A stretch of DNA of 64,000 nt from Sedimentisphaerales bacterium (GCA_028282905.1 JANQGW010000098.1:1-64000), one strand, 5' to 3'; counted from the first letter of the stretch, positions 50,330 through 59,332 are shown. A program made the numbers and translations. Notes: generated by a model from the sequence alone, not told the origin.

Positions 50330-51856
50330 TTACTTGCAATTCATTGCAAATTGCGTCAGCAGGCGTACGCCAAAACCAACTGAACCGGGCGCATCGCCTT
50401 CATTGGCACCCCAGACACCCGGGCCGGCCATGTCCACATGTGCCCACTTGGCCTTATCGACAAACTGGCTCAGGAACGCTGCCGCGGTGCAGGAACCGCC
50501 CCACCGACCGCCGGCATTTTTCAGGTCCGCAATTTTGCTTTTCATTTCTTCGACAAACTCATCGTCACAGGGCAGATGCCATACACGTTCGCCGGTTTCA
50601 TCGGAGGCGGTCTTGATCTGATCAACCAGTTTGTCATCATTGCCCATAACACCGGCACGTTTTTGTCCCAGCGCCACAACGCAAGCGCCGGTCAGTGTTG
50701 CAATATCAATAATCCGCCCACAGCCGAGTTCTTCCGCATAGGCAATCGCATCGCAAAGAATCATCCGGCCTTCGGCGTCGGTGTTCTGAATCTCAACGGT
50801 TTTGCCGCTGTAGGTCGTAACAATATCGCCGGGACGATAACTGCCGGTACCGGGCATATTCTCGGCCGCGGGAATCAAGCCGTAAACTTTCACCTTCGGT
50901 TTGAGCTGGGCAATCGCTTTCATCGCTCCCAGGACGGCCATACCGCCGGATTTATCGAATTTCATATCGTGCATTCCCGCACCGGGCTTGAGACTGATAC
51001 CGCCGGAGTCAAATGTCACGGCCTTGCCAACCAAACCCACAGCAGGTGTCTTTTTCGTCGCGCCGGATGGACTGTATTGCAGCACAATCAACCGCGACGG
51101 TGTCGCTGAACCCTGACCAACGGCGATAATCCCGCCCATCTTCTTGGCCTTCAACTGCTTATCATCCAGTACCGTGCAACGCAGACCCGCGGTATTGCGT
51201 GCCAGGGCCTGTGCTTCTTTGGCAAGTGTGATCGGATTAATCACGGCGCCTGAACGATTGGCAATCGTGCGGGCATAGTTCTGGGCTTCGCCGGTCTTGA
51301 CACCGACGGCAATGCCCTTTTTCAATTGGGTTACAGCTTTGGTATTCGCATCGACAATCGTCGCCTTAATGGCCGCCGGACGCTTGTTGTTGGAATCGGT
51401 CATGTATTCATCATAGCGATAGGCACCAAAGCAGGCGCCTTCGGCCAGTGCCTGACCAATTGATGCTATGTCAATTTTATCCGAACTCACATCGCTGTGC
51501 AGGCACAAAACGATAGACTTTGCTTTCAGGTCAACTGCCTTTGTCGCTGCCAGTGAGGCGGCTTTTCTCAGGCAATCGGCCTTGATGTCTTTACGTTTTC
51601 CCAATCCCACCAGCAGAATACGCTTGGCGGCTACAGCTTTTTCGGCGTACAGCAAACAACTTGTTTTGGGCTTGCCTTCAAGGTCGCCCAGCTTTTTCAG
51701 TTGAGCAATTTTGCCGCCGAGTTTTTTATCCAGTGTTTTAACAATCGAATCAGCCGGCGCATCTGAGAAGACGCCTACTGCCAATACATCCGTCGATATG
51801 GCCAGACAATCGGCCTTTTGAGCTTTTACTGAAATCTTTATCAATGATTTTGTCAT
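50330..51856 (-). CDS. pepA: Leucyl aminopeptidase (M17 family)
   Basis: The 508-residue product has an N-terminal macro-like domain (~1-175). The catalytic domain carries GLVGKAVTFDSGGISLKPGA (~265-284), with metal-binding Lys and Asp, and MKFDKSGGMAVLGAM. The family signature NTDAEGRMILCDAI (~350-363) has the dinuclear metal ligands. Late conserved segments RAGVMGND and KIADLKNAGGRWGGSCTAAA are intact. It removes N-terminal residues from peptides in the cytoplasm. AGGGGATTAGACA precedes the ATG. It is flanked by folE and a sulfatase without evident functional link. Confidence 0.96.
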   Translation of the reverse strand: MTKSLIKISVKAQKADCLAISTDVLAVGVFSDAPADSIVKTLDKKLGGKIAQLKKLGDLEGKPKTSCLLYAEKAVAAKRILLVGLGKRKDIKADCLRKAASLAATKAVDLKAKSIVLCLHSDVSSDKIDIASIGQALAEGACFGAYRYDEYMTDSNNKRPAAIKATIVDANTKAVTQLKKGIAVGVKTGEAQNYARTIANRSGAVINPITLAKEAQALARNTAGLRCTVLDDKQLKAKKMGGIIAVGQGSATPSRLIVLQYSPSGATKKTPAVGLVGKAVTFDSGGISLKPGAGMHDMKFDKSGGMAVLGAMKAIAQLKPKVKVYGLIPAAENMPGTGSYRPGDIVTTYSGKTVEIQNTDAEGRMILCDAIAYAEELGCGRIIDIATLTGACVVALGQKRAGVMGNDDKLVDQIKTASDETGERVWHLPCDDEFVEEMKSKIADLKNAGGRWGGSCTAAAFLSQFVDKAKWAHVDMAGPGVWGANEGDAPGSVGFGVRLLTQFAMNCK

Positions 51857-51884
51857 GTGTCTAATCCCCTATTTGAATGTATTA

Positions 51885-53294
51885 TCACTTTTCAGATGGC
51901 AAGAACTTAAAGACCGAATTGGTCGTTCTCGCCTCTTTCATTATTGTTTCCATTTTTTTTACTATCGCCAGGTTCGATTCGGCAATGTTCTTTTCCTCAC
52001 CCAAGTTGCGACTCAAGTCATACAATTGAATCGGTCCATTGGGTTTCTTGCGGACATTAAGTCGGACGCCCTTCCACTTGCCTATTCGGACGGCCTGCTT
52101 GCCACCCTGTTCGTGAAATTCCCAATACAGGTATGGATGAACAGATTGTTTGCCTTTTTTCAACAATGTTGGCACAAATGAAATCCCATCGGTACCAGCC
52201 GGGGTCTTGACGGACGCCAAGTCCGTACAGGTCGGCAGCACATCCCAGAACGCACTGATATGGTCGGTAACACTACCGGCCTTAACTTTGCCCGGCCATC
52301 GCACCAGCATCGGAGCCCGGATGCCGCCTTCGTTCAGGTCACGCTTGTGCCCACGCAGTGGACCATTGCTGTCAAAGAATTTCGGATCGTGGCCGCCTTC
52401 CTTATGCGGGCCGTTATCACTGGTGAACATGACAATGGTGTTATCGTCAATGCCCAGCTCTTTCAGCAGTGCCAGCACTTCACCGACGCCATTGTCCATG
52501 TGCTCAACCATCGCGGCAAAGGCCGCAACGGGATTTTGAACTTTAGGTCCGGCATACCGACCAATCTTGTTTTCAAACTGCGGAAACTGCTTGCGGTATT
52601 TATCATGCAAGTCTTTCGGCGCGTGCATCGCAGCGTGCGGAATCGTCACCGGCATATAACAGAAGAACGGCTTGTCCTTATTCGTTTTGATAAAGTTTTT
52701 GGCCGCGTCCATAATCAGGTCATGCGAATAGGTCTTGCCGTCCAGTTCGACCTTTTGACGGTTGTGCCAAAGGTGCTTCGGATAGAACGTATGCGCTTCG
52801 CGCTGGCAGTTGTAGCCGTAAAATTCGTCAAAGAATACCATCGGATCGCTTACAGAGCCGGGAGCGCCCAAGCCCCACTTGCCAAACATGCCGGAAGTGT
52901 AACCTGCCTGTTTGAGCAATGTTGGAATCGTCACCGTCCCGGCAGGCATCGGCGTCTGGCCTTCAGGTTTTGCCTCACGATTGCCGCGAATAACGGTATG
53001 GCCGGTGTGCATCCCGGTCATCAGGCTGCATCGCGACGGCGCACAAACGGTACTGCCGGAATAATGGTGTGTGAATTTCATGCCTTCGGAGGCGAGCCGG
53101 TCAATATTGGGCGTTTGAAACTTCGTCTGCCCATAGCAGCTTAAATCACCATAGCCCAAGTCATCGGCAAGAATGTAGATAATATTCGGTCGCTTATGTC
53201 GGGCCTTTCCAAACGCACCGGTGCCACAACCGGCAACAACAGACACTGCCGCTGTCGCGGCCATTGTTTTTAAAAAATCACGTCGGGAAACCAT
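51885..53294 (-). CDS. Arylsulfatase-family sulfatase, exported
   Basis: ATG 53294 is certain enough because AAAGGAGGATTGCC stands directly before it; an upstream frame extension has no such site. The 469-residue product has a Tat-type leader (VSRRDFLKTMAATAAVSVVAGC) shown here as SRRDFLK, with a possible lipobox ending at Cys23. The active-site signature CAPSRCSLMTG starts at Cys84, the residue converted to formylglycine. Metal ligands include ADDLGYGD (~43-50) and MFTSDNGPHKEGGHDPK (~300). It would release sulfate from sulfated polysaccharides outside the cytoplasm. Its maturation enzyme is not in this window. Confidence 0.93.
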   Translation of the reverse strand: MVSRRDFLKTMAATAAVSVVAGCGTGAFGKARHKRPNIIYILADDLGYGDLSCYGQTKFQTPNIDRLASEGMKFTHHYSGSTVCAPSRCSLMTGMHTGHTVIRGNREAKPEGQTPMPAGTVTIPTLLKQAGYTSGMFGKWGLGAPGSVSDPMVFFDEFYGYNCQREAHTFYPKHLWHNRQKVELDGKTYSHDLIMDAAKNFIKTNKDKPFFCYMPVTIPHAAMHAPKDLHDKYRKQFPQFENKIGRYAGPKVQNPVAAFAAMVEHMDNGVGEVLALLKELGIDDNTIVMFTSDNGPHKEGGHDPKFFDSNGPLRGHKRDLNEGGIRAPMLVRWPGKVKAGSVTDHISAFWDVLPTCTDLASVKTPAGTDGISFVPTLLKKGKQSVHPYLYWEFHEQGGKQAVRIGKWKGVRLNVRKKPNGPIQLYDLSRNLGEEKNIAESNLAIVKKMETIMKEARTTNSVFKFLPSEK

Positions 53295-53307
53295 TGGCAA
53301 TCCTCCT

Positions 53308-54433
53308 TTATTTCGCGGGTGCCTTATTTTTCTTTTCCGCACGATACCGCAGGTAACTTTCGATAAACGCCTCAATGTCGCCGTCCAGTACGGACTGGAC
53401 ATTGCCGCTCTGGTGGTCGGTGCGATGGTCCTTAATCATCTGGTACGGCTGGAGCACATAGCTGCGAATCTGGTTGCCCCAGGCAATTTCGCCCTTGTTG
53501 CTGTAGAGCTTGGCCAGTTCGGCGTCGCGTTTTTGCTGTTCGAGCATATAGAGCTTACCCTTGAGCATTTTCATCGCCTCGGCCTTGTTCTTATGTTGAC
53601 TGCGATCGTTCTGACACTGCACGACAATATTGGTCGGCAGGTGGGTAATGCGAACTGCCGAGCTGGTCTTGTTGACGTGCTGGCCGCCGGCGCCGCTGGC
53701 GCGGTAATAATCAATCCGCAGCTCTTTTTCATCGATTTCGACTTCGATATCGTCTTCAAAGTCCGGCATGACATCGACCGCGGCAAAACTGGTATGCCGC
53801 CGGCCCTGAGAATCAAACGGACTGATGCGTACCAGCCGGTGAACGCCGGTTTCACATGAGAGCTTGCCGAAGGCGAACGGCCCTTCCACCCGCAGCGTAA
53901 TCGATCGAACGCCCGCTTCTTCGCCGGGGGTAATATCGAGTTCTTCGTACTTGTATTTATTATCTTCAAAGAATCGGGTGTACATCCGAAGCAGAATACT
54001 GGCCCAGTCGCAGCTTTCGGTGCCGCCGGCACCGGCGTGAATGCTCACAAAACACGGACGCATGTCGTCTGGACCACTGAGCATCCCTGCGACCTCGATC
54101 TTGTCGCACTGTTGATTTAACTGCTCCAGATCGTCGGCTATTGACGCTAACGTCTCCTCATCGCCCTCTTCTGCGGCCAACTCCAGCAGTTCCCCAAGGT
54201 CAGAAACGGCCTTTTCAGCCTCCTGAACTGGGGTAATCATGGATTTGATCGCACTGAGCTGCGAAACGATGCGCTGGGCTGCGTCGGGATTGTCCCAAAA
54301 GCCCGGCTGGGCAATTTGATTTTCTAAGTCGTCACGAAGGGTGATTTTTGACGGCAGGTCAAAGCCAGTCCCGAACCTGCAAAATCCGGGCCTCCAACTG
54401 CTGCTGTGATGTGCGTAATTCCGAAATTTCCAT
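53308..54433 (-). CDS. prfB: Peptide chain release factor 2, expressed by +1 frameshift
   Basis: The full gene starts at ATG 54433 (MEISELRTSQQQLEARILQV) and reaches CTT TGA C after 24 codons (CTT at 54364-54362, TGA at 54361-54359). A +1 shift past that stop continues as DLPSKITLRDDLENQ and runs to 53308, giving 374 residues, the normal RF2 length. The main frame includes the GGQ motif in ASGAGGQHVNKTSSAV and the RF2-type SPF anticodon-like tripeptide in RISPFDSQG. RF2 ends translation at UGA and UAA. Low RF2 lets the ribosome stall at the internal UGA and shift. A frame-limited annotation would wrongly start at 54240. Confidence 0.95.
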
Positions 54434-54616
54434 CGGCAAATGCGGTCCTATCATTTTAAAAACAAGTCATTTACAATCTTTCCAACAAAACAACCCTTAT
54501 ACCCAAAACCCCCAACGTTTGCAAGCAATTCCAAAAGAAAACACGACCACCAATCCATAGATTCAAGACAATAAAACAACACAACCAAGGCAACGCCCTG
54601 CAGAGAGCATTTTTGA

Positions 54617-54645
54617 TTGACGCAACAATTCCGGGTGTGTATAGT
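54617..54645 (+). promoter_or_regulatory. Promoter of the BRO-N/HNH island
   Basis: TTGACG (54617-54622), a 17-nt spacer and TATAGT (54640-54645) form a good sigma70 promoter. The predicted start near 54652 leaves ~68 nt before ATG 54720. Confidence 0.6.
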
Positions 54646-54719
54646 CAATAATAAATCTGCACCACAATAGAAGTGAATACGAAGGACCTAAGAAACAATT
54701 TAGATGGAGGTTGATTACA

Positions 54720-55568
54720 ATGGACCATGAGCAGGCATTAGCAGTTTTTGAGGATTTCAAGATTCGCCGGGTCTTTGACGAAAAGTCCGAAACTTGGTTT
54801 TTCTCCGTCGTCGATATTATCGCAGCTCTGCTGGAACAACCGGATCACCAGAAGGCAAGAAAATACTGGAATAAGCTCAAAGAACGCCTCAAAAAAGAAG
54901 GAAGCCAAACGGTGACAAATTGTCACCGGTTGAAAATGTTGGCTCAAGACGGAAAAATGCGGTTTACAGACACTGCCAGCCCGCAAGTTTTACTTCGACT
55001 GATTCAGTCTGTCCCAAGCCCCAAAGCCGAGCCAATCAAACTATGGCTGGCAAAGGTCGGGTATGAGCGGATTCAAGACATGTCGGACCCGGCCCGGTCG
55101 CTGGATCGTGCGCGGGAGTACTGGCAGCAGCACGGCCGGAGTGAAAAATGGATCCAACAGAGGATGATGGGGCAGGAAACTCGTAATAAGCTGACGGATT
55201 ACTGGAAAGACCATGATGTTCAGGGCGAAAAGGAGTATGCCATACTAACCAATATCATTCACCAGGAATGGAGTGGTTTGTCGGTTAAAAATCATAAGGA
55301 TTTGAAGGGTCTAAAAAACCAAAACTTGCGGGATCATATGAGCGAGGCGGAATTGATTTTCACAGCGTTGGCCGAACTTTCTACCCGCCAAATTGCCGAA
55401 AGCGCCGAAGCAACGGGCATGGAGGAAAATTCAGAGGCTGGCAAAAAAGGTGGAAAAATCGCCAAAGACGCCCGCATGGAACTGGAACAAAAAACCGGCA
55501 AAAGTGTCGTCACAGGCGAAAACTTCCTGCCGAAAAGTAAGTCAAAAAGAAAACTGAAAGACAAATAA
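54720..55568 (+). CDS. BRO-N domain protein, DinD-like
   Basis: ATG 54720 follows GGAGG by 8 nt. The 282-residue product has an N-terminal BRO-N domain (~5-105: IRRVFDEKSETWFFSVVDII, then RKYWNKLKERLKKEG). A C-terminal part recalls E. coli DinD (NIIHQEWSGLSVKNHKDLKG, LRDHMSEAELIFTALAE, then SEAGKKGGKIAKDARMELEQ). BRO-N proteins occur in phages and as antirepressors; DinD is SOS-induced and inhibits RecA filament function in vitro. The C-terminus is very basic. It forms a two-gene operon with an HNH nuclease 16 nt downstream, flanked by unrelated core genes, which points to a mobile or defence origin. Confidence 0.8.
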   Translation: MDHEQALAVFEDFKIRRVFDEKSETWFFSVVDIIAALLEQPDHQKARKYWNKLKERLKKEGSQTVTNCHRLKMLAQDGKMRFTDTASPQVLLRLIQSVPSPKAEPIKLWLAKVGYERIQDMSDPARSLDRAREYWQQHGRSEKWIQQRMMGQETRNKLTDYWKDHDVQGEKEYAILTNIIHQEWSGLSVKNHKDLKGLKNQNLRDHMSEAELIFTALAELSTRQIAESAEATGMEENSEAGKKGGKIAKDARMELEQKTGKSVVTGENFLPKSKSKRKLKDK

Positions 55569-55584
55569 TAAAGGTTTTTATGTA

Positions 55585-56205
55585 ATGAATTGGAAAATAG
55601 CGGTTATAGAATCGATTACTCGAATTTCTTTAAGGAACAAAACGAATTTAATCAGTCGCCAACAAATAATTTCTGAAGAATTAGAGCAGATAATTTCTGA
55701 TGTGTCCTCAAAGGGGGCAACCCCAGAACAAACGCTAAGTAGAATTTTACAAGACCTGAGAGATGAAGGCTATTTGGAATTTGATGGCAATGGAAAATAT
55801 CTATTACTGGAAAGCAACCATATTCCAAACTCTATAGATGTACATATTCAAGAAGAAATCCCTGAAAGAACACCCACGACAGTACATCGAATCCTGCGTG
55901 ACTCCAATTTAGTAAAAGAGCTAAAAAGATTGTACAATTTTAAATGTCAAATATGCGAGACTCGCTTGGAGTTGTTATCTGGCTATTATTGCGAAGTACA
56001 TCACTTAAAACCTCTTGGAAATCCACACAATGGGCCTGACAGGAAAGATAATATGATAGTTGTTTGCCCTAACCACCATGTATTATTGGATTATCTGGCG
56101 ATAAATCTCGAATTAGATAGCCTTAGACTTAAAAAACACGATATCTCTGGAGAATATATTGATTATCATAACGAACAAATCAACAAATCCTGTGCCTTAA
56201 AATAA
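55585..56205 (+). CDS. HNH endonuclease with N-terminal winged-helix domain
   Basis: The 206-residue product has an N-terminal helical, winged-helix-like region (~1-75: LISRQQIISEELEQIISDVS, LSRILQDLRDEGYLEF), similar in style to the DNA-reading domain of Dam-replacing/DpnI-type enzymes. An HNH nuclease core lies at ~115-170: CQICETRLEL, EVHHLKPLG with the catalytic His pair, DNMIVVCPNHHVLLD with the Asn and metal His. Two CxxC-type Cys clusters should bind structural zinc. It is AT-rich relative to neighbours. It may be a modification-dependent restriction enzyme, but no methyltransferase is adjacent. Confidence 0.82.
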   Translation: MNWKIAVIESITRISLRNKTNLISRQQIISEELEQIISDVSSKGATPEQTLSRILQDLRDEGYLEFDGNGKYLLLESNHIPNSIDVHIQEEIPERTPTTVHRILRDSNLVKELKRLYNFKCQICETRLELLSGYYCEVHHLKPLGNPHNGPDRKDNMIVVCPNHHVLLDYLAINLELDSLRLKKHDISGEYIDYHNEQINKSCALK

Positions 56206-56232
56206 ACAAAGCTTTTTTGAGATTCGTGATAG

Positions 56233-56430
56233 TTATATGTCACAAATTTTTAGTTCTTTCATCCAATCGACTTCGACTAGAGGGCGGAGGACGAGGCGGG
56301 CGGTGGCTCGGCCTTTTTGGATGAGCAGGACTTCCTTGTCGACGATGAGCCGTTCGATGGTTGGCTCATCGTAGTGGCGGATGGTCAGCAATTCCAGTTC
56401 TTCGTTATACGCTCCCAACAGTACTATGAC
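56233..56430 (-). pseudogene. ACT-like C-terminal fragment, possibly of an aspartate kinase
   Basis: This frame encodes VVIVLLGAYNEELELLTIRH then YDEPTIERLIVDKEVLLIQK and GRATARLVLRPL. The pattern resembles, from memory, the last ACT strand-helix region of some aspartate kinases. The frame can be traced upstream only into the terminator hairpin at 56467-56489, so it has no credible start. I see it as a decayed 3' end left beside the BRO-N/HNH island. A small unrecognised protein is an alternative. Confidence 0.35.
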
Positions 56431-56466
56431 AACCTTATGGAGCAGACCACGGTTATGAAAACAGAA

Positions 56467-56489
56467 CCCCCGCAACCGGGTTGCGGGGG
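56467..56489 (-). terminator. Intrinsic terminator of the Cys-rich protein gene
   Basis: CCCCCGCAAC and GTTGCGGGGG form a 10-bp GC stem with a 3-nt loop, 15 nt past the stop at 56504. On the minus strand it is followed by TTCTGTTTTC. Confidence 0.7.
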
Positions 56490-56503
56490 CTTAAATGCTT
56501 GTT

Positions 56504-56857
56504 TTACTGGATGTCAATGGGCGGCGGTGCCGGATGGGCGGGTTCTTCCTCGGGGGCCAGCTTGAACTCGGTTTCGCCTTCCGGCGGCGCAACCGGACGC
56601 GGACGGACGGCAGCCGGTTTGGGCTTGTTGGCGGCAATCTGCTCGGGTTTGCGTCCGGCGAACTGGCCGCACCAGTTGGTGTCATAAACCTTGGGCCAGT
56701 GAACATCCACTTTAATCGACCCCACGGCGTTGACCTTCGGTACAAACGTCGCCGCGTTGGGGTGCGGCGCGTACCGGCGGCACTCACCGTAATTGGCATC
56801 GGTTTTTTCGTAATACATACACTTGATACATCCCATTCCCTTAATCGGAGCTGTCAT
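56504..56857 (-). CDS. Small Cys-rich metal-binding-type protein
   Basis: The 117-residue product carries GMGCIKCMYYEKTDANYGECRR (split: GCIKCMYYEK then YGECRRYAPHP) and later VYDTNWCGQF. The spacing C-x2-C-x12-C plus a distant WCG matches a widespread family of short hypothetical proteins that probably bind zinc or an iron-sulfur cluster through four Cys. The last ~45 residues are Pro-, Ala- and Glu-rich and likely disordered. No membrane segment or signal is present. It stands alone with its own terminator. Function is unknown. Confidence 0.7.
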   Translation of the reverse strand: MTAPIKGMGCIKCMYYEKTDANYGECRRYAPHPNAATFVPKVNAVGSIKVDVHWPKVYDTNWCGQFAGRKPEQIAANKPKPAAVRPRPVAPPEGETEFKLAPEEEPAHPAPPPIDIQ

Positions 56858-56940
56858 AACAAACTCTCCCTTCGTGATAAATGGTTAAAAAAGCGTGACA
56901 TTCGAGCGGGCCATCAGCCTTTGTCAAGACTACGGCTTGA

Positions 56941-57014
56941 CACGCGAATGGACACGAATAGACACGAATAGACACGGATTAATAGAAACCGCAGACTGCA
57001 CGGATTCACACAGA
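56941..57014. repeat. Dispersed repeat, copy D
   Basis: Four CACGAAT/CACGGATT units in a row (GACACGAATA repeated at ~11-nt spacing) are followed by GAAACCGCAGACTGCACGGA, the inverted right arm. It lies just beyond the stop of the UbiB-family gene. Confidence 0.6.
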
Positions 57015-57056
57015 ACTCAAAAACTATTCACTTTTCACAACTTTCTACTTACGAAT

Positions 57057-58748
57057 CTAATACCGCCGGTGACGCAGAATCGTCACGACGAGCCACAGCC
57101 CCATAATCATCGCAGTGATATAGCCCAATACACCCAGTGTTTGCAGGCTGATAAGGCCAAGAATCTGCCCCGGTTCGGAAACCAGCATACTGGAACCGAT
57201 CAACAACGCCGCAATAATCACGGCAAACGCGATGCGGTTGGAACTGTTGTCCAGCGTCTGTTCCAGTTCTTCAAGGTGTTCGTGATGGACGTGGATTTTA
57301 AACTTGCCCCGTCGAAACTTGCTGACAATCGCGGCGGCATCTTCGGGAAACCGGGCGGCAAACTCGCCGGCCTCACGCGAGGCCTTGCGGAACTGGCGAA
57401 ACAGGGTGTCCGGGCGAATCTCTTCAAAACTGAACTTGCGGGCATAGGGTTTTAAATGCTCGATGATCTGGAAGTCCTTATCCAGCTCGGTCGCAAATGT
57501 TTCAATCGTCATCAGACACTTGAGCATCAGCGTAAAATCCCGCGGCGGCTGGACGCGGTGACGGCGAATCACCTCAAACGTCCGGCTGATGGCCTCGCCG
57601 AAAGGAATATCCTTCATCGGCAGATTTGCATAGGTATCCAGAATCTCCTCCAGATCGCGGGCCAACTCGGTCAGGTCCGTCTCTTCGTCGATCACATGCG
57701 ACCGCTCCAAACCAGTGACCAACTTGCTGACATCACCGCCAACGATCGAAAGAATGAAATACCGCAGCAGCATCCGGTCCTGCTTGGTCAGCCGCCCGAC
57801 CTGGCCGAAGTCCAGCGGCACCAGCACATTATCGGCGATCACGAGAAAATTGCCGGGGTGCGGATCACAATGGAAAAAGCCGTGATCGAACACCTGCTTG
57901 AGCACAAAGTCCGCCCCGCAAGCGGCCAGGAACTTCGGATCCAGCCCGACCTCTTTCAATCGCTCAATCTGGCTGGGCTTGATACCGTCGATGTATTCCA
58001 TCGTCAGCACGCCGTCATTGCTGTACTGCTCATAAACAATCGGCACATGCACGGTCTTGTCGTCAGCAAAATTATTGGCAAACCGCTGCTGGTTACGGCG
58101 TTCATTAGCATAGTCCACTTCCTTCGTAACCGCCTGGGTAAACTCGCTGACCATTCGTACCGGGTCGAAGGTTTCGTCACCGATGCGATTGTTCAGCAAC
58201 ACCGCCAGATCGGTCATTATCTCCATCTCAGTGCGGAGTGTCTTAACGATACCGGGCCGGCGTACTTTAACGACTACTTCCTGACCATCTTTGGTGCGGG
58301 CACGGTGAACCTGCGCGATACTGGCGGCGGCAATGGGAACCGGGTCAAAGGATTCGAAAATATCCTCGGGGTAAGCGCCGAGGTGTTTTTTGATGTGATT
58401 GCGAATGTTTTCGATTTTTTCCGGTGCGACACTGTCCTGCAGCAATTCCAGCTCTTTGATATAGGATTCGCTGACCAAGTCGGGGCGTGTGCTGAGCAGC
58501 TGGCCCATCTTAACAAACGTCGGCCCCAAATCCTGCAGGGCCAGACGCACGCGTTTGGCCGGTGACGTCTGGGCCAGGTCACGCATCTTCGCGGTCGGAA
58601 GAGATTTGCTGCCCAGCCCGATTTTCAGACGGCGAGCAAACAGTCCGGCGACTTCTTCGAAGCCGTACTTTATCAGCACCCCCATGATATGGCGGAAGCG
58701 CACCAAGTGCGTGTACCGCCGTTTGACGCCGGACAACGGATTTCGCAT
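57057..58748 (-). CDS. UbiB/ABC1 (AarF) family atypical kinase
   Basis: The 563-residue product has the family marks: LGPTFVKMGQLLSTRPDLVS (KxGQ motif, ~73-92), the Ala-rich loop PIAAASIAQVHRART (~137-151), VVVKVRRPGI with the catalytic-type Lys, and FFHCDPHPGNFLVIADN (~295-311), then LDFGQVGRL for metal binding. Two C-terminal membrane helices (~505-560) anchor it. Relatives act in ubiquinone or other isoprenoid-lipid metabolism as ATPases. The phasin-like gene ends 9 nt upstream, so the pair is probably cotranscribed. Confidence 0.93.
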   Translation of the reverse strand: MRNPLSGVKRRYTHLVRFRHIMGVLIKYGFEEVAGLFARRLKIGLGSKSLPTAKMRDLAQTSPAKRVRLALQDLGPTFVKMGQLLSTRPDLVSESYIKELELLQDSVAPEKIENIRNHIKKHLGAYPEDIFESFDPVPIAAASIAQVHRARTKDGQEVVVKVRRPGIVKTLRTEMEIMTDLAVLLNNRIGDETFDPVRMVSEFTQAVTKEVDYANERRNQQRFANNFADDKTVHVPIVYEQYSNDGVLTMEYIDGIKPSQIERLKEVGLDPKFLAACGADFVLKQVFDHGFFHCDPHPGNFLVIADNVLVPLDFGQVGRLTKQDRMLLRYFILSIVGGDVSKLVTGLERSHVIDEETDLTELARDLEEILDTYANLPMKDIPFGEAISRTFEVIRRHRVQPPRDFTLMLKCLMTIETFATELDKDFQIIEHLKPYARKFSFEEIRPDTLFRQFRKASREAGEFAARFPEDAAAIVSKFRRGKFKIHVHHEHLEELEQTLDNSSNRIAFAVIIAALLIGSSMLVSEPGQILGLISLQTLGVLGYITAMIMGLWLVVTILRHRRY

Positions 58749-58757
58749 CGGCTGCTC

Positions 58758-59045
58758 CTATCGGGCAAGCAATTGGTCGAGTTTTTCCTCAATGCGTTTG
58801 ATGTCTTCCTTCGTCGCCAGCGGCTGTTTGGTCAGCGCCTTTTCAACCTGTTCGGAGATGGTTTTTTCGAGGTCTGATTTGGCTTTTTCCGCCTGATCCA
58901 TGACATCTTTGACGAAGCCGCTGCGCTGTTCCTTTTGGGCCTTTCCCTTTTCGACGTATTCATCGAAAATTTCCTCAGCCTTTTCCCGGGTCATGCTCAT
59001 CGCTCCCAGCCCGGCCAGCATAAGTTTGTCGAGTGCTTCAAACAT
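58758..59045 (-). CDS. Phasin-like/PhaF-type coiled-coil protein
   Basis: ATG 59045 (MFEALDKLMLAGLGAMSMTR) follows GGAAGG; the longer frame upstream is an unsupported extension. The 95-residue product has a short hydrophobic start (DKLMLAGLGAMSM) and a long charged helix (REKAEEIFDEYVEKGKAQKE) that continues as a coiled coil to KRIEEKLDQLLAR. It resembles poly(hydroxyalkanoate) granule-associated proteins and other small helical envelope proteins. It is coupled to the UbiB-family gene across many bacteria that carry this pair (from memory), suggesting a regulatory or scaffolding partner. Confidence 0.75.
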   Translation of the reverse strand: MFEALDKLMLAGLGAMSMTREKAEEIFDEYVEKGKAQKEQRSGFVKDVMDQAEKAKSDLEKTISEQVEKALTKQPLATKEDIKRIEEKLDQLLAR

Positions 59046-59332
59046 CGCTTTTTCCTTCCTGCATTTAACATGAATGGTTTTGGACGATTTTGATCCTGCC
59101 TGACAAACTCCATTATAACAAGCGGAAACTGTCTTTTCAACAGTGAAATTATCCGGTTTCAAATCGCCCTCCTGCGTTCAATCCCATTGAAATACCCCTT
59201 GGAACAACTCACGTATACCAAAAAAATTTTACCCATTCAATAATTATTGCACCTGGTTTTGAACCTGATGTCAATGCGTTCCTGTTATTATCAGACGGAG
59301 GGTTCGTTTGCCCTTGAATACCCCCGTCAGCC

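Noticed and set aside
52260-53144. A 294-codon plus-strand frame opposite the sulfatase
   Set aside because: It lies wholly inside a clear sulfatase gene and has no motif.
53308-54240. prfB beginning at the internal ATG 54240 as a shortened RF2
   Set aside because: Coding continues upstream in the same frame to GAC 54360 and by +1 shift to ATG 54433, restoring the complete N-terminal domain.
56431-56475. Upstream extension of the ACT-like frame to 56475
   Set aside because: The added codons are read from the terminator hairpin and its T-rich tail, which is not a plausible start.
57456-58565. A 369-codon plus-strand frame opposite the UbiB-family gene
   Set aside because: It is a mirror frame produced by the codon bias of a clear kinase gene; its translation shows no domain.
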